DNA of 64,000 nt from Brooklawnia propionicigenes (GCF_030297015.1 NZ_AP028056.1:2366939-2430938); one strand, 5' to 3'; shown: positions 21,531 to 32,022, counted from the first letter of the stretch. The notes: generated by a model from the sequence alone, not told the origin. Program-made: numbers and translations.

Positions 21531-23630
21531 GTGGCCCTCGACCTGCAAACCGACCTACACAAGGTACGCAATATCGGCATCATGGCTCACATTGATGCCG
21601 GTAAGACCACCACTACTGAGCGGATCCTGTTCTACACCGGCATCACCCACAAGATCGGTGAGGTGCACGACGGCGCTGCCACCATGGACTGGATGGAGCA
21701 GGAACAGGAACGCGGCATCACCATCACCTCGGCAGCCACCACCTGCTTCTGGAAGGGCTACCAGATCAACATCATCGACACCCCAGGCCACGTCGACTTC
21801 ACCGTCGAGGTGGAGCGTTCGCTGCGCGTCCTGGACGGTGCGGTCGCCGTCTTCGACGGTGTCGCCGGTGTCGAGCCGCAGTCGATGACCGTATGGCGTC
21901 AGGCCTCCAAGTACGGCGTCCCGCGCATCTGTTATGTCAACAAGCTGGACCGCACCGGTGCCTCCTTCGAGCACTGCGTCCAGACCATCAGGGATCGCCT
22001 GCAGGTCGTGCCAGTGCGTCTGCAGCTGCCGATCGGCTCCGAGCACGACTTCCTCGGCATCGTCGACCTGGTCGAGATGAACGCCAAGACCTGGCGCGGC
22101 GAGACCCAGATGGGCGAGGACTATGTCGTCGAAGAGATCCCGGCCGATCTGAAGGACGCCGCCGAGGAGGCGCGCGCCGAGATGATCGAAAACATCGCCG
22201 ACTTCGACGATGAGCTCATGGAGCTCTACCTGGAGGGCGAAGAGCCCACCGTGGAGCAGATCAAGCGGGCGATTCGCCGCGGCGTGCTGGCCAACGCCTT
22301 CACCGCGGTGGTCTGTGGCACCTCGTTCAAGAACAAGGGCGTGCAGCCGCTGCTGGACGCGGTCATCGACTACCTGCCTTCTCCGATCGACGTTCCGGCC
22401 ATCGAGGGTTTCAAGCCCGGCGACGAGTCGGTGATCATCGAGCGTCACGCCGACAAGAATGAGCCGCTGGCTGCGCTGGCGTTCAAGATTGCCGCCGATC
22501 CGCACCTGGGCAAGCTGACGTTCGTCCGGGTGTACTCGGGCATCCTGCAGTCGGGCAGCCAGGTGCTGAACGCCGAGACTGGCAAGAAGGAGCGCATCGG
22601 CAAGATCTACCAGATGCACGCCAACAAGCGTCAGGAGGTCGACTTCATGCCCGCCGGCAACATCTGCGCGGTCATGGGCCTGAAGCAGACCGGCACCGGT
22701 GACACCCTGTGCGATCCGGCGAACCCGGTGATGCTGGAGTCGATGGAGTTCCCGAACCCGGTCATCGAGCAGGCCATCGAGCCGAAGTCGAAGGCCGACC
22801 AGGAGAAGCTCTCGATCGCCATCCAGCGGCTTGCCGAAGAGGATCCGACCTTCCAGGTGCACACCGACGAGGACACCGGCCAGACCATCATCGCGGGCAT
22901 GGGCGAGCTGCACCTCGAGGTGCTGATCGACCGGATGAAGCGCGAGTTCCACGTCGAGGCGAATATCGGCAAGCCGCAGGTGGCTTACCGTGAGACCCTG
23001 CGCCGCAAGGTCGAGAACGTCAACTACGTGCACAAGAAGCAGTCCGGTGGTTCGGGCCAGTACGCGAAGGTCATCATCACCTTGGAGCCGCAGGAGACCG
23101 GCGCGGGCTACGAGTTCGTCAACGCCGTCACCGGTGGCCGAATCCCCAAGGAGTACATCCCCGCGGTGGATGCCGGCGCCAAGGAGGCCATGCAGTTCGG
23201 TGTGCTGGCCGGCTACCCGGTCGAGGACGTCAAGGTGACGTTGACCGACGGTGCTTACCACGACGTCGACTCCTCGGAGCTGGCGTTCAAGATCGCCGGC
23301 GCGATGGCCTTCAAGGAGGCCGCCCGCAAGGCCAGCCCGGCTCTGCTGGAACCGATGATGGCCGTCGAGGTGACCACTCCGGAGGACTACCTGGGCACCG
23401 TCATCGGTGACCTGAACGCTCGCCGCGGTCAGGTGCAGTCGATGGACGAGGAGCACGGCAACCGCGTCGTGCGCGCTCTGGTCCCGCTGGCCGAGATGTT
23501 CGGCTACGTCGGCGACCTGCGGTCGAAGACCTCGGGCCAGGCCACCTACACGATGGAGTTCCACTCCTACGGTGAGGTTCCCAAGAACATCTCCGACGAG
23601 ATCGTGGCCAAGGCTCGCGGCGAGAACTGA
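21531..23630 (+). CDS. fusA: elongation factor G
   Basis: This 699-residue translational GTPase has intact G motifs: [15 protein letters not shown], the switch [20 protein letters not shown] with the catalytic His, and NKLD. Domains II-V follow with conserved GGSGQYAKV and [23 protein letters not shown]. It catalyses tRNA-mRNA translocation and ribosome recycling. The GTG start follows AGGGGAT. A divergent EF-G-like gene lies at 55.6 kb; this is the canonical copy. Confidence 0.99.
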   Translation: MALDLQTDLHKVRNIGIMAHIDAGKTTTTERILFYTGITHKIGEVHDGAATMDWMEQEQERGITITSAATTCFWKGYQINIIDTPGHVDFTVEVERSLRVLDGAVAVFDGVAGVEPQSMTVWRQASKYGVPRICYVNKLDRTGASFEHCVQTIRDRLQVVPVRLQLPIGSEHDFLGIVDLVEMNAKTWRGETQMGEDYVVEEIPADLKDAAEEARAEMIENIADFDDELMELYLEGEEPTVEQIKRAIRRGVLANAFTAVVCGTSFKNKGVQPLLDAVIDYLPSPIDVPAIEGFKPGDESVIIERHADKNEPLAALAFKIAADPHLGKLTFVRVYSGILQSGSQVLNAETGKKERIGKIYQMHANKRQEVDFMPAGNICAVMGLKQTGTGDTLCDPANPVMLESMEFPNPVIEQAIEPKSKADQEKLSIAIQRLAEEDPTFQVHTDEDTGQTIIAGMGELHLEVLIDRMKREFHVEANIGKPQVAYRETLRRKVENVNYVHKKQSGGSGQYAKVIITLEPQETGAGYEFVNAVTGGRIPKEYIPAVDAGAKEAMQFGVLAGYPVEDVKVTLTDGAYHDVDSSELAFKIAGAMAFKEAARKASPALLEPMMAVEVTTPEDYLGTVIGDLNARRGQVQSMDEEHGNRVVRALVPLAEMFGYVGDLRSKTSGQATYTMEFHSYGEVPKNISDEIVAKARGEN

Positions 23631-23653
23631 CCGCCTGCTGTTTGAACCGGTGA

Positions 23654-23690
23654 GCGGCCGGCCCCGGAACTTCGGATCCGGGCCGGCCGC
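23654..23690 (+). terminator. terminator after fusA
   Basis: GCGGCCGGCCC (23654-23664) pairs with GGGCCGGCCGC (23680-23690), and the stem continues inward. It is very GC-rich with no T-run. Confidence 0.75.
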
Positions 23691-23846
23691 CTCGCTGTCT
23701 GGTGGTAGGTGTGGACGATCTGGTGGGTGCGGACGATCCTGCTGCGGCCCTGCCCGAATGGCCGTTTATGATTGCTGTCGGCCGTAGGTCTCCGGGTGGT
23801 GCGGACCGGCCCGCTGGTGGTTCGCTAACAGCACCACAAAACCGGT

Positions 23847-23875
23847 TTGACTCCCGGCGTTTGGACGACGACAAT
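23847..23875 (+). promoter_or_regulatory. candidate tuf promoter
   Basis: TTGACT (23847-23852) and GACAAT (23870-23875) have 17-nt spacing in the 384-nt fusA-tuf gap. It implies a leader near 133 nt. Confidence 0.5.
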
Positions 23876-23974
23876 TACTAAGGTTCGTGGGTGATTGCCC
23901 GCGGCCCTGAACAAGCTGTACCAAATCAGGACAATCGAGCTGCGGGACCCTCCCACAGCCACGACAAAAGGTGT

Positions 23975-23993
23975 GCCACGCAACCAGCGTGGC
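23975..23993 (+). promoter_or_regulatory. hairpin in the tuf leader
   Basis: A perfect 7-bp stem GCCACGC/GCGTGGC with a 5-nt loop ends 21 nt before the tuf start, just ahead of the AGAAGGAG ribosome binding site. A second imperfect hairpin lies upstream around 23940-23958. Confidence 0.5.
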
Positions 23994-24014
23994 GACTAAC
24001 CAGAAGGAGCCCAA

Positions 24015-25205
24015 GTGGCAAAGGCCAAGTTCGAGCGGACCAAGCCGCACTGTAACATCGGCACCATCGGCCACGTCGACCACGGCAAGACCACGCTGAC
24101 GGCGGCGATCACCAAGGTGCTGCACGAGAAGTACCCTGACCTGAACGCGGTTTCGGCGTTCGATCAGATCGACAAGGCGCCGGAAGAGCGCCAGCGCGGC
24201 ATCACCATCTCCATCGCGCACGTCGAGTACCAGACGGAGAAGCGTCACTACGCGCACGTTGACTGCCCAGGTCACGCTGACTACGTCAAGAACATGATCA
24301 CCGGTGCCGCCCAGATGGATGGCGCGATCCTGGTTGTCGCCGCGACCGACGGCCCGATGGCTCAGACCCGTGAGCACATCCTGCTGGCCCGCCAGGTTGG
24401 CGTTCCGGCCATTGTCGTTGCCCTGAACAAGTGCGACATGGTGGACGACGAGGAGCTCATCGAGCTGGTCGAGATGGAGGTCCGCGAGGCCCTCTCCGAG
24501 CAGGAATTCGATGGCGACAACTGCCCGGTCATCCGCGTGGCCGCTTACCCGGCCATGAACGGCGACCCCAAGTGGAGCGCGTCGATCCTCGAGCTCATGG
24601 ATGCTGTCGACAACTACATCCCGCAGCCCGAGCGTGAGACCAACAAGCCGTTCCTGATGCCCGTCGAGGACGTCTTCACCATCACCGGTCGTGGCACCGT
24701 GGTCACCGGTCGTATCGAGCGCGGCATCGTCAAGACTGGCGAGACCGTCGAGATCGTGGGCCTGGCCCCGACCCAGACCACCACCGTCACCGGTGTCGAG
24801 ATGTTCCGCAAGATCCTCGACGAGGGTCAGGCGGGAGACAACGTTGGTCTGCTGCTGCGCGGCACCAAGAAGGAAGACGTGGAGCGCGGCATGGTCGTGA
24901 CCAAGCCGGGTTCGACCACTCCGCACACCGAGTTCCAGGGCAATGTCTACGTGCTGACCAAGGAGGAGGGTGGCCGTCACAAGCCGTTCTTCTCGAACTA
25001 CAGCCCGCAGTTCTACTTCCGCACCACCGACGTGACCGGCACCGTTTCGCTGCCCGAGGGCACCGAGATGGTTATGCCTGGTGACAACACCGACATGAAC
25101 GTCGTGCTGCAGAAGCCGATCGCCATGGAGGAAGGCCTGAAGTTCGCTATCCGCGAGGGTGGCCACACTGTTGGCGCCGGCCGCGTCACCAAGATCATCA
25201 AGTGA
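24015..25205 (+). CDS. tuf: elongation factor Tu
   Basis: This 396-residue GTPase delivers aminoacyl-tRNA to the ribosome. Motifs are [31 protein letters not shown] and NKCDMVDD. Domains II and III follow with [13 protein letters not shown] and the C-terminal [19 protein letters not shown] start with AGAAGGAG 4-11 nt upstream. It has its own promoter region and terminator. Only one tuf is seen in the window. Confidence 0.99.
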   Translation: MAKAKFERTKPHCNIGTIGHVDHGKTTLTAAITKVLHEKYPDLNAVSAFDQIDKAPEERQRGITISIAHVEYQTEKRHYAHVDCPGHADYVKNMITGAAQMDGAILVVAATDGPMAQTREHILLARQVGVPAIVVALNKCDMVDDEELIELVEMEVREALSEQEFDGDNCPVIRVAAYPAMNGDPKWSASILELMDAVDNYIPQPERETNKPFLMPVEDVFTITGRGTVVTGRIERGIVKTGETVEIVGLAPTQTTTVTGVEMFRKILDEGQAGDNVGLLLRGTKKEDVERGMVVTKPGSTTPHTEFQGNVYVLTKEEGGRHKPFFSNYSPQFYFRTTDVTGTVSLPEGTEMVMPGDNTDMNVVLQKPIAMEEGLKFAIREGGHTVGAGRVTKIIK

Positions 25206-25229
25206 TCTGACGCACCAGCTCATCGCTGG

Positions 25230-25263
25230 CTGAAGCCCGTTCCCGCAAGGGGGCGGGCTTCAG
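25230..25263 (+). terminator. terminator after tuf
   Basis: CTGAAGCCCG (25230-25239) pairs with CGGGCTTCAG (25254-25263), followed by TCGTTTG. Confidence 0.8.
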
Positions 25264-25434
25264 TCGTTTGCGCGCCGGTAACCCGAAGCCCTGCTCTCAG
25301 ATGGATCTCAGATTCACAGGCGAGAGATATTGCGACTCGCGGGTGTGTCTCGTGGAGATCATCTTCGAGTTGCCCTAGGTTCGGCGGAGCGGTGTCGGAA
25401 CGTCAACCGCGCACACAACAGAAAGCAGGACAAC

Positions 25435-26796
25435 GTGATTCGGGACCTTCCCCGCAACTCGAATACGGCTGTTCGGTCACTGCGGTGCAGCAGGCAGCGC
25501 ATCGGCGAGGTCCTTGCCACTGTCGGGCTTGCCGTCGCGCTGTTGCTCGGGCCAGCTGCAGCCACCGTCCAGGCTGACGAGCTGGACGACCAGTACGCCC
25601 AGGTTCAGAACCAGATCGACGCTTCGCAGACCGACATCGGAGGTGGCCAGTCGCAGCTCGACGCGGCCAATGCCGTTCTCCAGCAGTCGCAGACCGAACT
25701 GGCGAACGCACAGGCCGCGCTGGCCGCCGCGCAGTCGGCAGAAGCAGCCGCCCAGCAGCAGGCCACCGACGCGTCCATCGCGTTGCAGACCGCGGTCGAC
25801 AACCTCACTCAGGCCCAGGCCGATGTCGACACCGCCCAGACCGCGGTCGACGAGCAGCACAAGCGGGTCGGCCTGGCGGCCCAGCAGGAGGCCCAGCAGG
25901 GCAGGTCACTGCAGGGCATCGGGCTGTTCTTCACCAATATGGGCACCGGTGACATCAACAACCGGCTGCAATGGACGAACAACACGGTCAATACCGTGCA
26001 GCACGAACTCAACGCCCTGAACGCGGCGCTGGAGGAACTGCAGAAGCGGCGGGACGCGATGGCCGCGGCCGAGACGGCTGCCAAGGCTGCCAGGGACGCC
26101 GCTGTCGCCCAGTTCGAGCAGACTCAACAGTTGTCGCTGGCGGCATTGAACGCCGCCAACGAGGTGGCGGCGAAGGTATCGGCCAACCAGTCGGCGCTCG
26201 ATGCCGCTCAGCAGGTGCTCAATGCCGCGCTGACCACCAATGAAGAACTGCGCAGCCGGGCATCCGGCCTTGCCGCACAGATCCAGGCGCGCAACGATGC
26301 CGCGGCCGCTGCGGCGGCATCAGCTGCTCAGGCAGCGGCCGCGAGTTGGGTGACTGCGCAGACCTCGTGGGTCACGGCGAACATCGCGTCCGGCCAGATC
26401 CCGCCGTTCAGCGTCGACCAGGCCATCGCGCAGGCGCGTTCCATGATCGGCAACATGAACTACGGCAACATGTGCCTGGCTCTGGTGGCGGCCTTCTACG
26501 GCTACTCCAGTTCGGGGGTCAACAGTGCCGCTGCTGCGGCCGGGATGATCGAGGCGGCCGGCCAGATGCGCTACGACATGTCGAACATCCCGGTGGGTGC
26601 GCTGGTCTTCTACGACGGCACCCCGGCCGGAAATCCGTACGGCCACGTCGCCATGTATGCCGGGGACGGGATGATCTACAGCAACGGCGCGGCCAACGGG
26701 GGAGTGGGCATGATCTCGCTGTACACGCCGTCCTCGTCGTGGGGTGAGCCGATCATCGGCTGGTCGAGCGTCTGGCTGCCCTACGCCACAGCCTGA
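25435..26796 (+). CDS. secreted coiled-coil protein with C-terminal NlpC/P60- or CHAP-like peptidase domain
   Basis: This 453-residue protein starts at GTG 25435 (AGCAGGA upstream) and has a signal peptide likely cut after VQA at 47. Residues ~50-300 are a long Ala/Gln-rich coiled coil with a GIGLFFTNMG break. The C-terminal ~110 residues look like a papain-fold cell-wall hydrolase: a candidate nucleophile in NYGNMCLALVAAFYG (C347) and a candidate histidine in NPYGHVAMYAGDG (H404). This layout is like the RipA/CwlO-type peptidoglycan endopeptidases, where the coiled coil restrains activity. The exact clan is uncertain. It stands alone after tuf. Confidence 0.82.
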   Translation: MIRDLPRNSNTAVRSLRCSRQRIGEVLATVGLAVALLLGPAAATVQADELDDQYAQVQNQIDASQTDIGGGQSQLDAANAVLQQSQTELANAQAALAAAQSAEAAAQQQATDASIALQTAVDNLTQAQADVDTAQTAVDEQHKRVGLAAQQEAQQGRSLQGIGLFFTNMGTGDINNRLQWTNNTVNTVQHELNALNAALEELQKRRDAMAAAETAAKAARDAAVAQFEQTQQLSLAALNAANEVAAKVSANQSALDAAQQVLNAALTTNEELRSRASGLAAQIQARNDAAAAAAASAAQAAAASWVTAQTSWVTANIASGQIPPFSVDQAIAQARSMIGNMNYGNMCLALVAAFYGYSSSGVNSAAAAAGMIEAAGQMRYDMSNIPVGALVFYDGTPAGNPYGHVAMYAGDGMIYSNGAANGGVGMISLYTPSSSWGEPIIGWSSVWLPYATA

Positions 26797-26816
26797 TCTG
26801 CTCCTACACTTGCGGC

Positions 26817-27425
26817 ATGCCGCAGCCACCAGCTTGGCTTCAGCCGCCGCCATCGGCACCGGACGAGGGGTCCGGCGCTTCTGGCGAGCGCAGCGCGCCG
26901 GCCATCGAACCGGACGCGGTTGTCGAGCTGCCCACCGTGGAGCCGGACGCGGTCCTTGAGCCGGTTCCTGGTATCTCGGCGACCAGCCGGACGCTCACCC
27001 TGATTCTTGACGACCTGTTCAGGGTGCCCGGCACCCAGGTCGGCGTCGGACTCGACGCTCTGGTGGGTCTGATCCCCGGCATCGGTGATGCGGGAACGAC
27101 GGTAGTGGCCAGCGCGGTCATGGCGGACGCGGTACGCAACCGCGTGCCGATACCGGTGCTGGCGCGGATGGGACTGAATCTCGGCATCGATGTGCTGCTC
27201 GGCCTGGTGCCCGGAGTGGGCGATCTGCTCGACGTGGCGCACCGCGCCAACCGGAAGAACCTGCGGCTGCTCGAGGCGGCCGTCAACGACCGACAGCGCA
27301 CCACACAGCGCTCGGTCGTCTACCTGGTCAGTGCAATCAGCCTGATCGCCGCAACGCTGGTGATGCTGCTGGCAGCCTTGGTGTGGAGCCTGTGGCTGCT
27401 GTGGCATCTCATCACCCCGAGCTGA
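26817..27425 (+). CDS. DUF4112 domain membrane protein
   Basis: This 202-residue protein has a Pro-rich disordered start (1-50). The DUF4112 core has two related segments (GLDALVGLIPGIGDAG near 76 and NLGIDVLLGLVPGVGDLLD near 122), and a hydrophobic stretch near 165-198 is a likely membrane span. The family is of unknown function. There is no Shine-Dalgarno; TACACT at 26805-26810 ends 6 nt before the ATG, so the transcript is probably leaderless. It sits 20 nt after the secreted peptidase gene, and that -10-like element points to its own promoter. Confidence 0.85.
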   Translation: MPQPPAWLQPPPSAPDEGSGASGERSAPAIEPDAVVELPTVEPDAVLEPVPGISATSRTLTLILDDLFRVPGTQVGVGLDALVGLIPGIGDAGTTVVASAVMADAVRNRVPIPVLARMGLNLGIDVLLGLVPGVGDLLDVAHRANRKNLRLLEAAVNDRQRTTQRSVVYLVSAISLIAATLVMLLAALVWSLWLLWHLITPS

Positions 27426-27462
27426 CCGGCGGCGGGCCCCGACTCGTCGTGGTCGAATAGGC

Positions 27463-27490
27463 GAGGGCGCCCGGTTGACCGGACGCCCTC
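27463..27490. terminator. bidirectional hairpin between DUF4112 and CBS genes
   Basis: GAGGGCG (27463-27469) pairs with CGCCCTC (27484-27490), with CCGG/CCGG inside. It lies between convergent genes. Confidence 0.65.
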
Positions 27491-27512
27491 AAGGATCGAA
27501 TTGCCGATGGGT

Positions 27513-27941
27513 TTACTGCTGAACGTAGTTGATGAGGTGATCTCGCTCATCGGTGAGCGTGTCGAGGCGGGCCTTGACGACGTCGCCGATGCTGACGATT
27601 GCGAGCAATCTACCGGACTCGTCCACCACAGGCAGATGGCGAATGCGGAACTGCGTCATGACGGCGGCCAAATCGGCAGTGTCATCGTTGAGCGAGGCGA
27701 CGTGTAGGTCTGTCTCCATCACCTCCTTGACCTGATGAGAGCGGACATCGTCGTTCGCGCCGGCCAGAGCGATCACGATGTCCCTCTCGGCGACCAGCCC
27801 GATGGGCCGCCCATCGTCGACCACCACCACAGACCCGATGCGGTGCTCGACCAGCAACTGCAGCAACTCCGCCACAGTGGCATCCGGTGAGACCACGACC
27901 ACGTCGTGGCCTTTACGCTTCAGTACGTCATGGACTCGCAT
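27513..27941 (-). CDS. two-CBS-domain protein
   Basis: This 142-residue protein is made of two tandem CBS domains: the first around VSPDATVAELLQLLVEHRIGSVVVV and IGLVAERDIV, the second around FRIRHLPVVDESGRLLAIVSIGDVVK. CBS pairs bind adenine nucleotides and regulate partners; stand-alone forms are common, with unknown targets. There is no Shine-Dalgarno; TACCGT on the minus strand ends 6 nt before the ATG, suggesting a leaderless transcript. It is divergent from gltX. Confidence 0.93.
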   Translation of the reverse strand: MRVHDVLKRKGHDVVVVSPDATVAELLQLLVEHRIGSVVVVDDGRPIGLVAERDIVIALAGANDDVRSHQVKEVMETDLHVASLNDDTADLAAVMTQFRIRHLPVVDESGRLLAIVSIGDVVKARLDTLTDERDHLINYVQQ

Positions 27942-28077
27942 GCAAACACGGTAGCGGTCGCGAGGTCGCCCCCGAGGCGTTTTGGGGCGCTATCGGCCGA
28001 TCGGCGGCCGAACTCTCAGTCGCCGTTAACGAATGTGCGATCGGCACGACGAGAGCCGGACGCTAGGATGGGGCGAC

Positions 28078-29541
28078 GTGACCGCACCAGCCCGAACCCG
28101 TGTTGCTCCCAGTCCCACCGGCGATCCCCACGTCGGCACCGCCTATATGGCGTTGTTCGACAAGGCCTGGTCGCGCAAGACCGGCGGACAGTTCGTCCTG
28201 CGCATCGAAGACACCGACCGCAACCGTCTGGTGGAGGGCTCGGAACAGCAGATCTACGATTCGCTGCGTTGGCTCGGTCTGGAGGCGGACGAGAGCCCCG
28301 AGGTCGGTGGCCCGCACGCGCCCTACAAGCAGTCCCAGCGCCTGGACACCTATCGTCCGTTCGTCGACCAGCTGATCGAGGACGGCCACGCCTACTACTG
28401 CTGGTGCTCGGGTGAGCGGCTGGCGCAGATGCGTGCCGAGCAGCAGGCCAGCAAGCAGTCCGATACCGGCTACGACCGGCTCTGCCTGGGCATGACCCGC
28501 GAGGAGCGCGCCGAGTTGCCCGGCTTCAGCGAGACACCGGTCGTCCGGATGCTGATTCCCGACGATGTGCCGTTGAGCTTTCAGGATCTGATCCGTGGCG
28601 AAGTGAAGGCCCCGCGTCCCGACGATCAGGTCATCTTGAAGGCCGATGGTTTCCCGACCTACCACCTGGCGGTCGTGGTGGACGATCACCTGATGGACAT
28701 CACTACGGTGGTGCGCGGCGAGGAGTGGATCAGCTCGACCCCCAAGCATCTGCTGCTGTACTCATGGCTCGGCTGGGACGCTCCCCAGTTCGCGCACATG
28801 CCACTGCTGCGCAATACCGACAAATCGAAGATCTCCAAGCGCAAGAACCCGGCCGCCCGGCTGATGTGGTTCCGCGAACAGGGCTATCTGCCCGAGGCGC
28901 TGCGCAATTTCCTCCAGCTGCTCGCATATCCGCCGGCAGCCGGTGAGCAGGAGGTCTCCAGCTTCGAGGAGTTCGTGGACGGTTTCGACTGGGACAAGGT
29001 CAGCACGGTCGGGCCGATCTTCGACGTCAAGAAGCTGGATTGGCTGAACGGTGTCTACATCCGCGCGCTGCCGACCGAGCAGCTGGCCGACCGGATCATC
29101 GCCTACGCGCTCGAATCGGGACAGTGGAGCGAGGTACCGCCGAAAGGTCGCGATATCGTGCTCGCCGCGACGCCGCTGATCTCGGAGCGGCTGGTCACCC
29201 TCGCCGAAGCGCTGCCCAAACTGCAGTTCCTGTTCGTCGCCGACGATGAGCTGACCATCAATCCCGCGGCGGTGGCGAAGCTGAAGGACAACGCCGGCGA
29301 GGTGCTGTCGGTGGCCGCCGACGTCTTGGGGCAGCTGGAGCAGTGGAATGCCGAGCTGATCCACGAGGCGCTCAGTACTGCACTGGTCGGGGGTATGGAG
29401 CTCAAGCCGAAGTTCGCCTTCGCGCCGATCCGGGTGGCGATCACCGGCGAGCAGGTCTCGCCGCCGCTGTTCGAATCGATGGAGATTCTCGGCAAGGACG
29501 CCAGCCTGGCGCGGATCCGGCGTCTGAGCGCTGCACTGTGA
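28078..29541 (+). CDS. gltX: glutamyl-tRNA synthetase
   Basis: This 487-residue class I synthetase charges tRNA-Glu. It has the HIGH-like region VAPSPTGDPHVGTAYMALF, LRIEDTDRNR, and the KMSKS-like KISKR near residue 251, followed by the anticodon-binding helical domain. GTG 28078 gives the expected N-terminus; the longer frame to 28033 is unlikely. TAGGAT at 28064-28069 lies 8 nt before the GTG, which fits a leaderless mRNA. Whether it also charges tRNA-Gln depends on GatCAB elsewhere. Confidence 0.96.
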   Translation: MTAPARTRVAPSPTGDPHVGTAYMALFDKAWSRKTGGQFVLRIEDTDRNRLVEGSEQQIYDSLRWLGLEADESPEVGGPHAPYKQSQRLDTYRPFVDQLIEDGHAYYCWCSGERLAQMRAEQQASKQSDTGYDRLCLGMTREERAELPGFSETPVVRMLIPDDVPLSFQDLIRGEVKAPRPDDQVILKADGFPTYHLAVVVDDHLMDITTVVRGEEWISSTPKHLLLYSWLGWDAPQFAHMPLLRNTDKSKISKRKNPAARLMWFREQGYLPEALRNFLQLLAYPPAAGEQEVSSFEEFVDGFDWDKVSTVGPIFDVKKLDWLNGVYIRALPTEQLADRIIAYALESGQWSEVPPKGRDIVLAATPLISERLVTLAEALPKLQFLFVADDELTINPAAVAKLKDNAGEVLSVAADVLGQLEQWNAELIHEALSTALVGGMELKPKFAFAPIRVAITGEQVSPPLFESMEILGKDASLARIRRLSAAL

Positions 29542-30016
29542 GCCTCCGCGCTGCTCGCGGGTCGGGCTGTCTGCAGGCCTTGCGGATAATCCGACCCAAG
29601 TTGGAGGGGTGCAAACGGTAGCCCGATTTGAAACCACCCCCTCCGGCGTGCGATGATTTACAGGTTGCTCCTTTGGGGCCGTTGTGTGCGCGCCGCGGAT
29701 CAAGCAGACGAACTGCTGAGGCCGTGCGGGCAGACAGGGGTTCTGGAGCGCAGGCTTCCAATGGTTGGCGTGTGGCCGCCGGGGGAGCCGCACCAGCTGG
29801 ACGTGGGCAGTGCCCACTGCGTCGGCGCTCGTCCTTCGGGGTGAACGTTGCGGGCTGGCAAGCATCTGAACAGAGGGCTTGTGGGTAGTGCGGTGAACCA
29901 TGTGCGACACGCCCGACCACGGGGGTCGAGCAATACGGCATTGACAAGCGATGTTGGGCGGGATTTGGGCCATTTCCGGGTCCGGATTCCGGCAGGGACG
30001 AGTAGAAGGAACAACC
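29542..30016 (+). other. 475-nt region upstream of rpsJ, S10 operon leader
   Basis: No gene is supported here. An imperfect hairpin (GGAGGGGTG near 29603 with a CACCCCCTCC partner ending 29644) may terminate gltX. TTGAAA near 29629 with GATGAT 18 nt downstream is a weak promoter candidate, which would give a leader of ~340 nt. S10 operon leaders in other bacteria carry L4-type control; no such structure was recognised. Confidence 0.4.
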
Positions 30017-30328
30017 GTGGCGGGACAAAAGATCCGCATCAGGCTTCGGGCCTATGACCATGAGGTCATTGACTCGTCGGCGCGCAAGATCGTCGACACC
30101 GTCACCCGGACGGGTGCCAAGGTCGCCGGCCCAGTGCCGTTGCCGACCGAGAAGAACGTGTGGTGTGTTATTCGCTCGCCGCACAAGTACAAGGACAGCC
30201 GCGAGCACTTTGAGATGCGTACCCACAAGCGGCTCATCGACATCCTCGACCCGACCCCCAAGACGGTGGATTCGCTGATGCGTCTCGACCTGCCGGCTGG
30301 TGTCGACATCGAGATCAAGCTCCCGTGA
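30017..30328 (+). CDS. rpsJ: 30S ribosomal protein S10
   Basis: This 103-residue S10 starts at GTG after AGAAGGAAC. It has [19 protein letters not shown] and [20 protein letters not shown], and the C-terminal [33 protein letters not shown] pattern in order. S10 binds the 30S head and is also the NusG/NusE contact for transcription-translation coupling. It is the first gene of the S10 cluster. Confidence 0.98.
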   Translation: MAGQKIRIRLRAYDHEVIDSSARKIVDTVTRTGAKVAGPVPLPTEKNVWCVIRSPHKYKDSREHFEMRTHKRLIDILDPTPKTVDSLMRLDLPAGVDIEIKLP

Positions 30329-30339
30329 GGTCGATCGAC

Positions 30340-30999
30340 ATGACTACTGAACGTAAATCCAAGGGCCTGGCGGGCTACAAGCTCGGCATGACCCAGCTCT
30401 GGGACGAGAACAACCACATCGTCCCGGTGACCGTCATTCAGGCGGGCCCATGCGTGGTTACCCAGGTGCGTACCCCCGAGATTGATGGCTACTCCGCTGT
30501 TCAGCTCGGTTTCGGTGCGGTTCGCGCCAAGTCGGTGACCAAACCGCAGGCCGGCCAGTTCGAGAAGGCGGGTGTCACTCCCCGCAAGCATCTGGTGGAG
30601 CTGCGTACCGCCGATGCCACCGAGTACACCATCGGCCAGGAGATCACCGCCGATGTCTTCGCTGGTGGCGACGTTGTTGACGTGACCGGCATCACCAAGG
30701 GCAAGGGCACCGCAGGTGTCGTCAAGCGCCACGGCTTCAAGGGCCTGCGCGCCAGCCACGGTGTGCACCGCAAGCACCGCTCGCCGGGTTCCATCGGCGG
30801 CTGCTCGACCCCAGGCAAGGTCTTCAAGGGCATGCGCATGGCGGGTCGCATGGGTGCTTCTCAGGCCACTGTCCAGAATCTGACCGTGCATGCGGTCGAC
30901 CCGGAAAAGGGTCTGCTGCTGGTCACCGGTGCTGTCCCGGGCAACAAGGGTTCGCTCGTGGTCGTCCGCACCGCAGCCAAGAAGGGTGATGCCAAGTGA
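30340..30999 (+). CDS. rplC: 50S ribosomal protein L3
   Basis: This 219-residue L3 has [15 protein letters not shown] at its start and the conserved [16 protein letters not shown] and [11 protein letters not shown]-like loop ([13 protein letters not shown]) that reaches the peptidyl transferase centre. ATG 30340 is chosen because GAGG lies 9 nt upstream; an in-frame GTG at 30325 that overlaps the rpsJ stop is an alternative (5 residues longer). Confidence 0.97.
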   Translation: MTTERKSKGLAGYKLGMTQLWDENNHIVPVTVIQAGPCVVTQVRTPEIDGYSAVQLGFGAVRAKSVTKPQAGQFEKAGVTPRKHLVELRTADATEYTIGQEITADVFAGGDVVDVTGITKGKGTAGVVKRHGFKGLRASHGVHRKHRSPGSIGGCSTPGKVFKGMRMAGRMGASQATVQNLTVHAVDPEKGLLLVTGAVPGNKGSLVVVRTAAKKGDAK

Positions 31000-31694
31000 G
31001 CGAGACGTTGAAGGTTGACGTCGTCGGCGCCGACGGAAAGCAGGCCGGTTCGGCCGAGCTGCCCGCTGAACTATTCGATGCGACGACGAATGTGCCGCTG
31101 ATCCACCAGGTGGTGGTTGCTCAGCAGGCGGCGGCTCGTCAGGGCACGCACGCCACCAAGACGCGTGGTGAGGTTCGCGGCGGCGGCGCCAAGCCGTGGC
31201 GCCAGAAGGGCACCGGTCGCGCCCGTCAGGGTTCGCGGCGCGCGCCGCAGTGGACCGGTGGCGGCGTCGTGCACGGCCCGCAGCCGCGCAGCTACGCGCA
31301 GCGGACCCCCAAGAAGATGATTCAGGCCGCGTTGCGCGGTGCGCTGAGCGATCGTGCCCGCGAGGGTCTGGTCTTCGTCGTCGACCAGTTCGGCATCGGC
31401 GATACCCCCTCGACCCGCCAGGCCGCCATCCGGCTTGCTGCGGTCGGCGATTTCACCCGCTACCTGGTGGTGCTCGACCGCAAGGACGAGACCAGCTGGC
31501 TGAGCCTGCGCAATCTGCCGGGTGTTCATGTGCTGGCTGTTGATCAGCTGAACGCCTACGACGTGGTCGTTTCGGATGCCGTGGTGTTCACCACCGCCGC
31601 GCTCGAGGCTTTCGTTGCCGGTCCTGCCAAGGGCAAGTCGGTCAAGGCTGTGGCCACGGAGTCCGAGGCCGCGGCGCAGGAGGATGAGAAGTGA
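30996..31694 (+). CDS. rplD: 50S ribosomal protein L4
   Basis: This 232-residue L4 has the exit-tunnel loop region [25 protein letters not shown] and [14 protein letters not shown]. In many bacteria L4 represses the S10 operon and is a macrolide-resistance site; the [12 protein letters not shown] loop looks wild type. The GTG start overlaps the rplC stop by 4 nt (GTGA). The C-terminus has a short Glu/Ala tail. Confidence 0.97.
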   Translation: MSETLKVDVVGADGKQAGSAELPAELFDATTNVPLIHQVVVAQQAAARQGTHATKTRGEVRGGGAKPWRQKGTGRARQGSRRAPQWTGGGVVHGPQPRSYAQRTPKKMIQAALRGALSDRAREGLVFVVDQFGIGDTPSTRQAAIRLAAVGDFTRYLVVLDRKDETSWLSLRNLPGVHVLAVDQLNAYDVVVSDAVVFTTAALEAFVAGPAKGKSVKAVATESEAAAQEDEK

Positions 31695-31999
31695 GCGACG
31701 TCAAGATCAGCGATCCGCGCGACATTCTGATCGCGCCGGTCGTCTCCGAGAAGAGCTACGGCCTGCTCGACGAGAACAAGTACACGTTCATCGTTGACCC
31801 CCGCGCCAACAAGACCCAGATCAAGATCGCCGTTGAGCAGATCTTCGGGGTCAAGGTGCTGTCGGTCAACACGATCAACCGGCAGGGCAAGACGCGCCGC
31901 ACCCGTTACGGGCTCGGTCGTCGCGCCAACACCAAGCGTGCGATCATCAGCGTTGCGCCTGGCGACCGGATCGACATCTTCCAGGGCCCGACGGCCTGA
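31691..31999 (+). CDS. rplW: 50S ribosomal protein L23
   Basis: This 102-residue L23 has [26 protein letters not shown] and the RNA-binding loop [14 protein letters not shown]. It lies at the exit of the polypeptide tunnel and docks trigger factor and SRP. The GTG start overlaps the rplD stop by 4 nt, consistent with coupled translation. Confidence 0.97.
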   Translation: MSDVKISDPRDILIAPVVSEKSYGLLDENKYTFIVDPRANKTQIKIAVEQIFGVKVLSVNTINRQGKTRRTRYGLGRRANTKRAIISVAPGDRIDIFQGPTA

Positions 32000-32022
32000 C
32001 GACAACAAGGACGACGAGACAG

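Noticed and set aside
21555-23564. A 669-codon minus-strand frame opposite fusA
   Set aside because: Antisense shadow of EF-G codons without family match or start signals.
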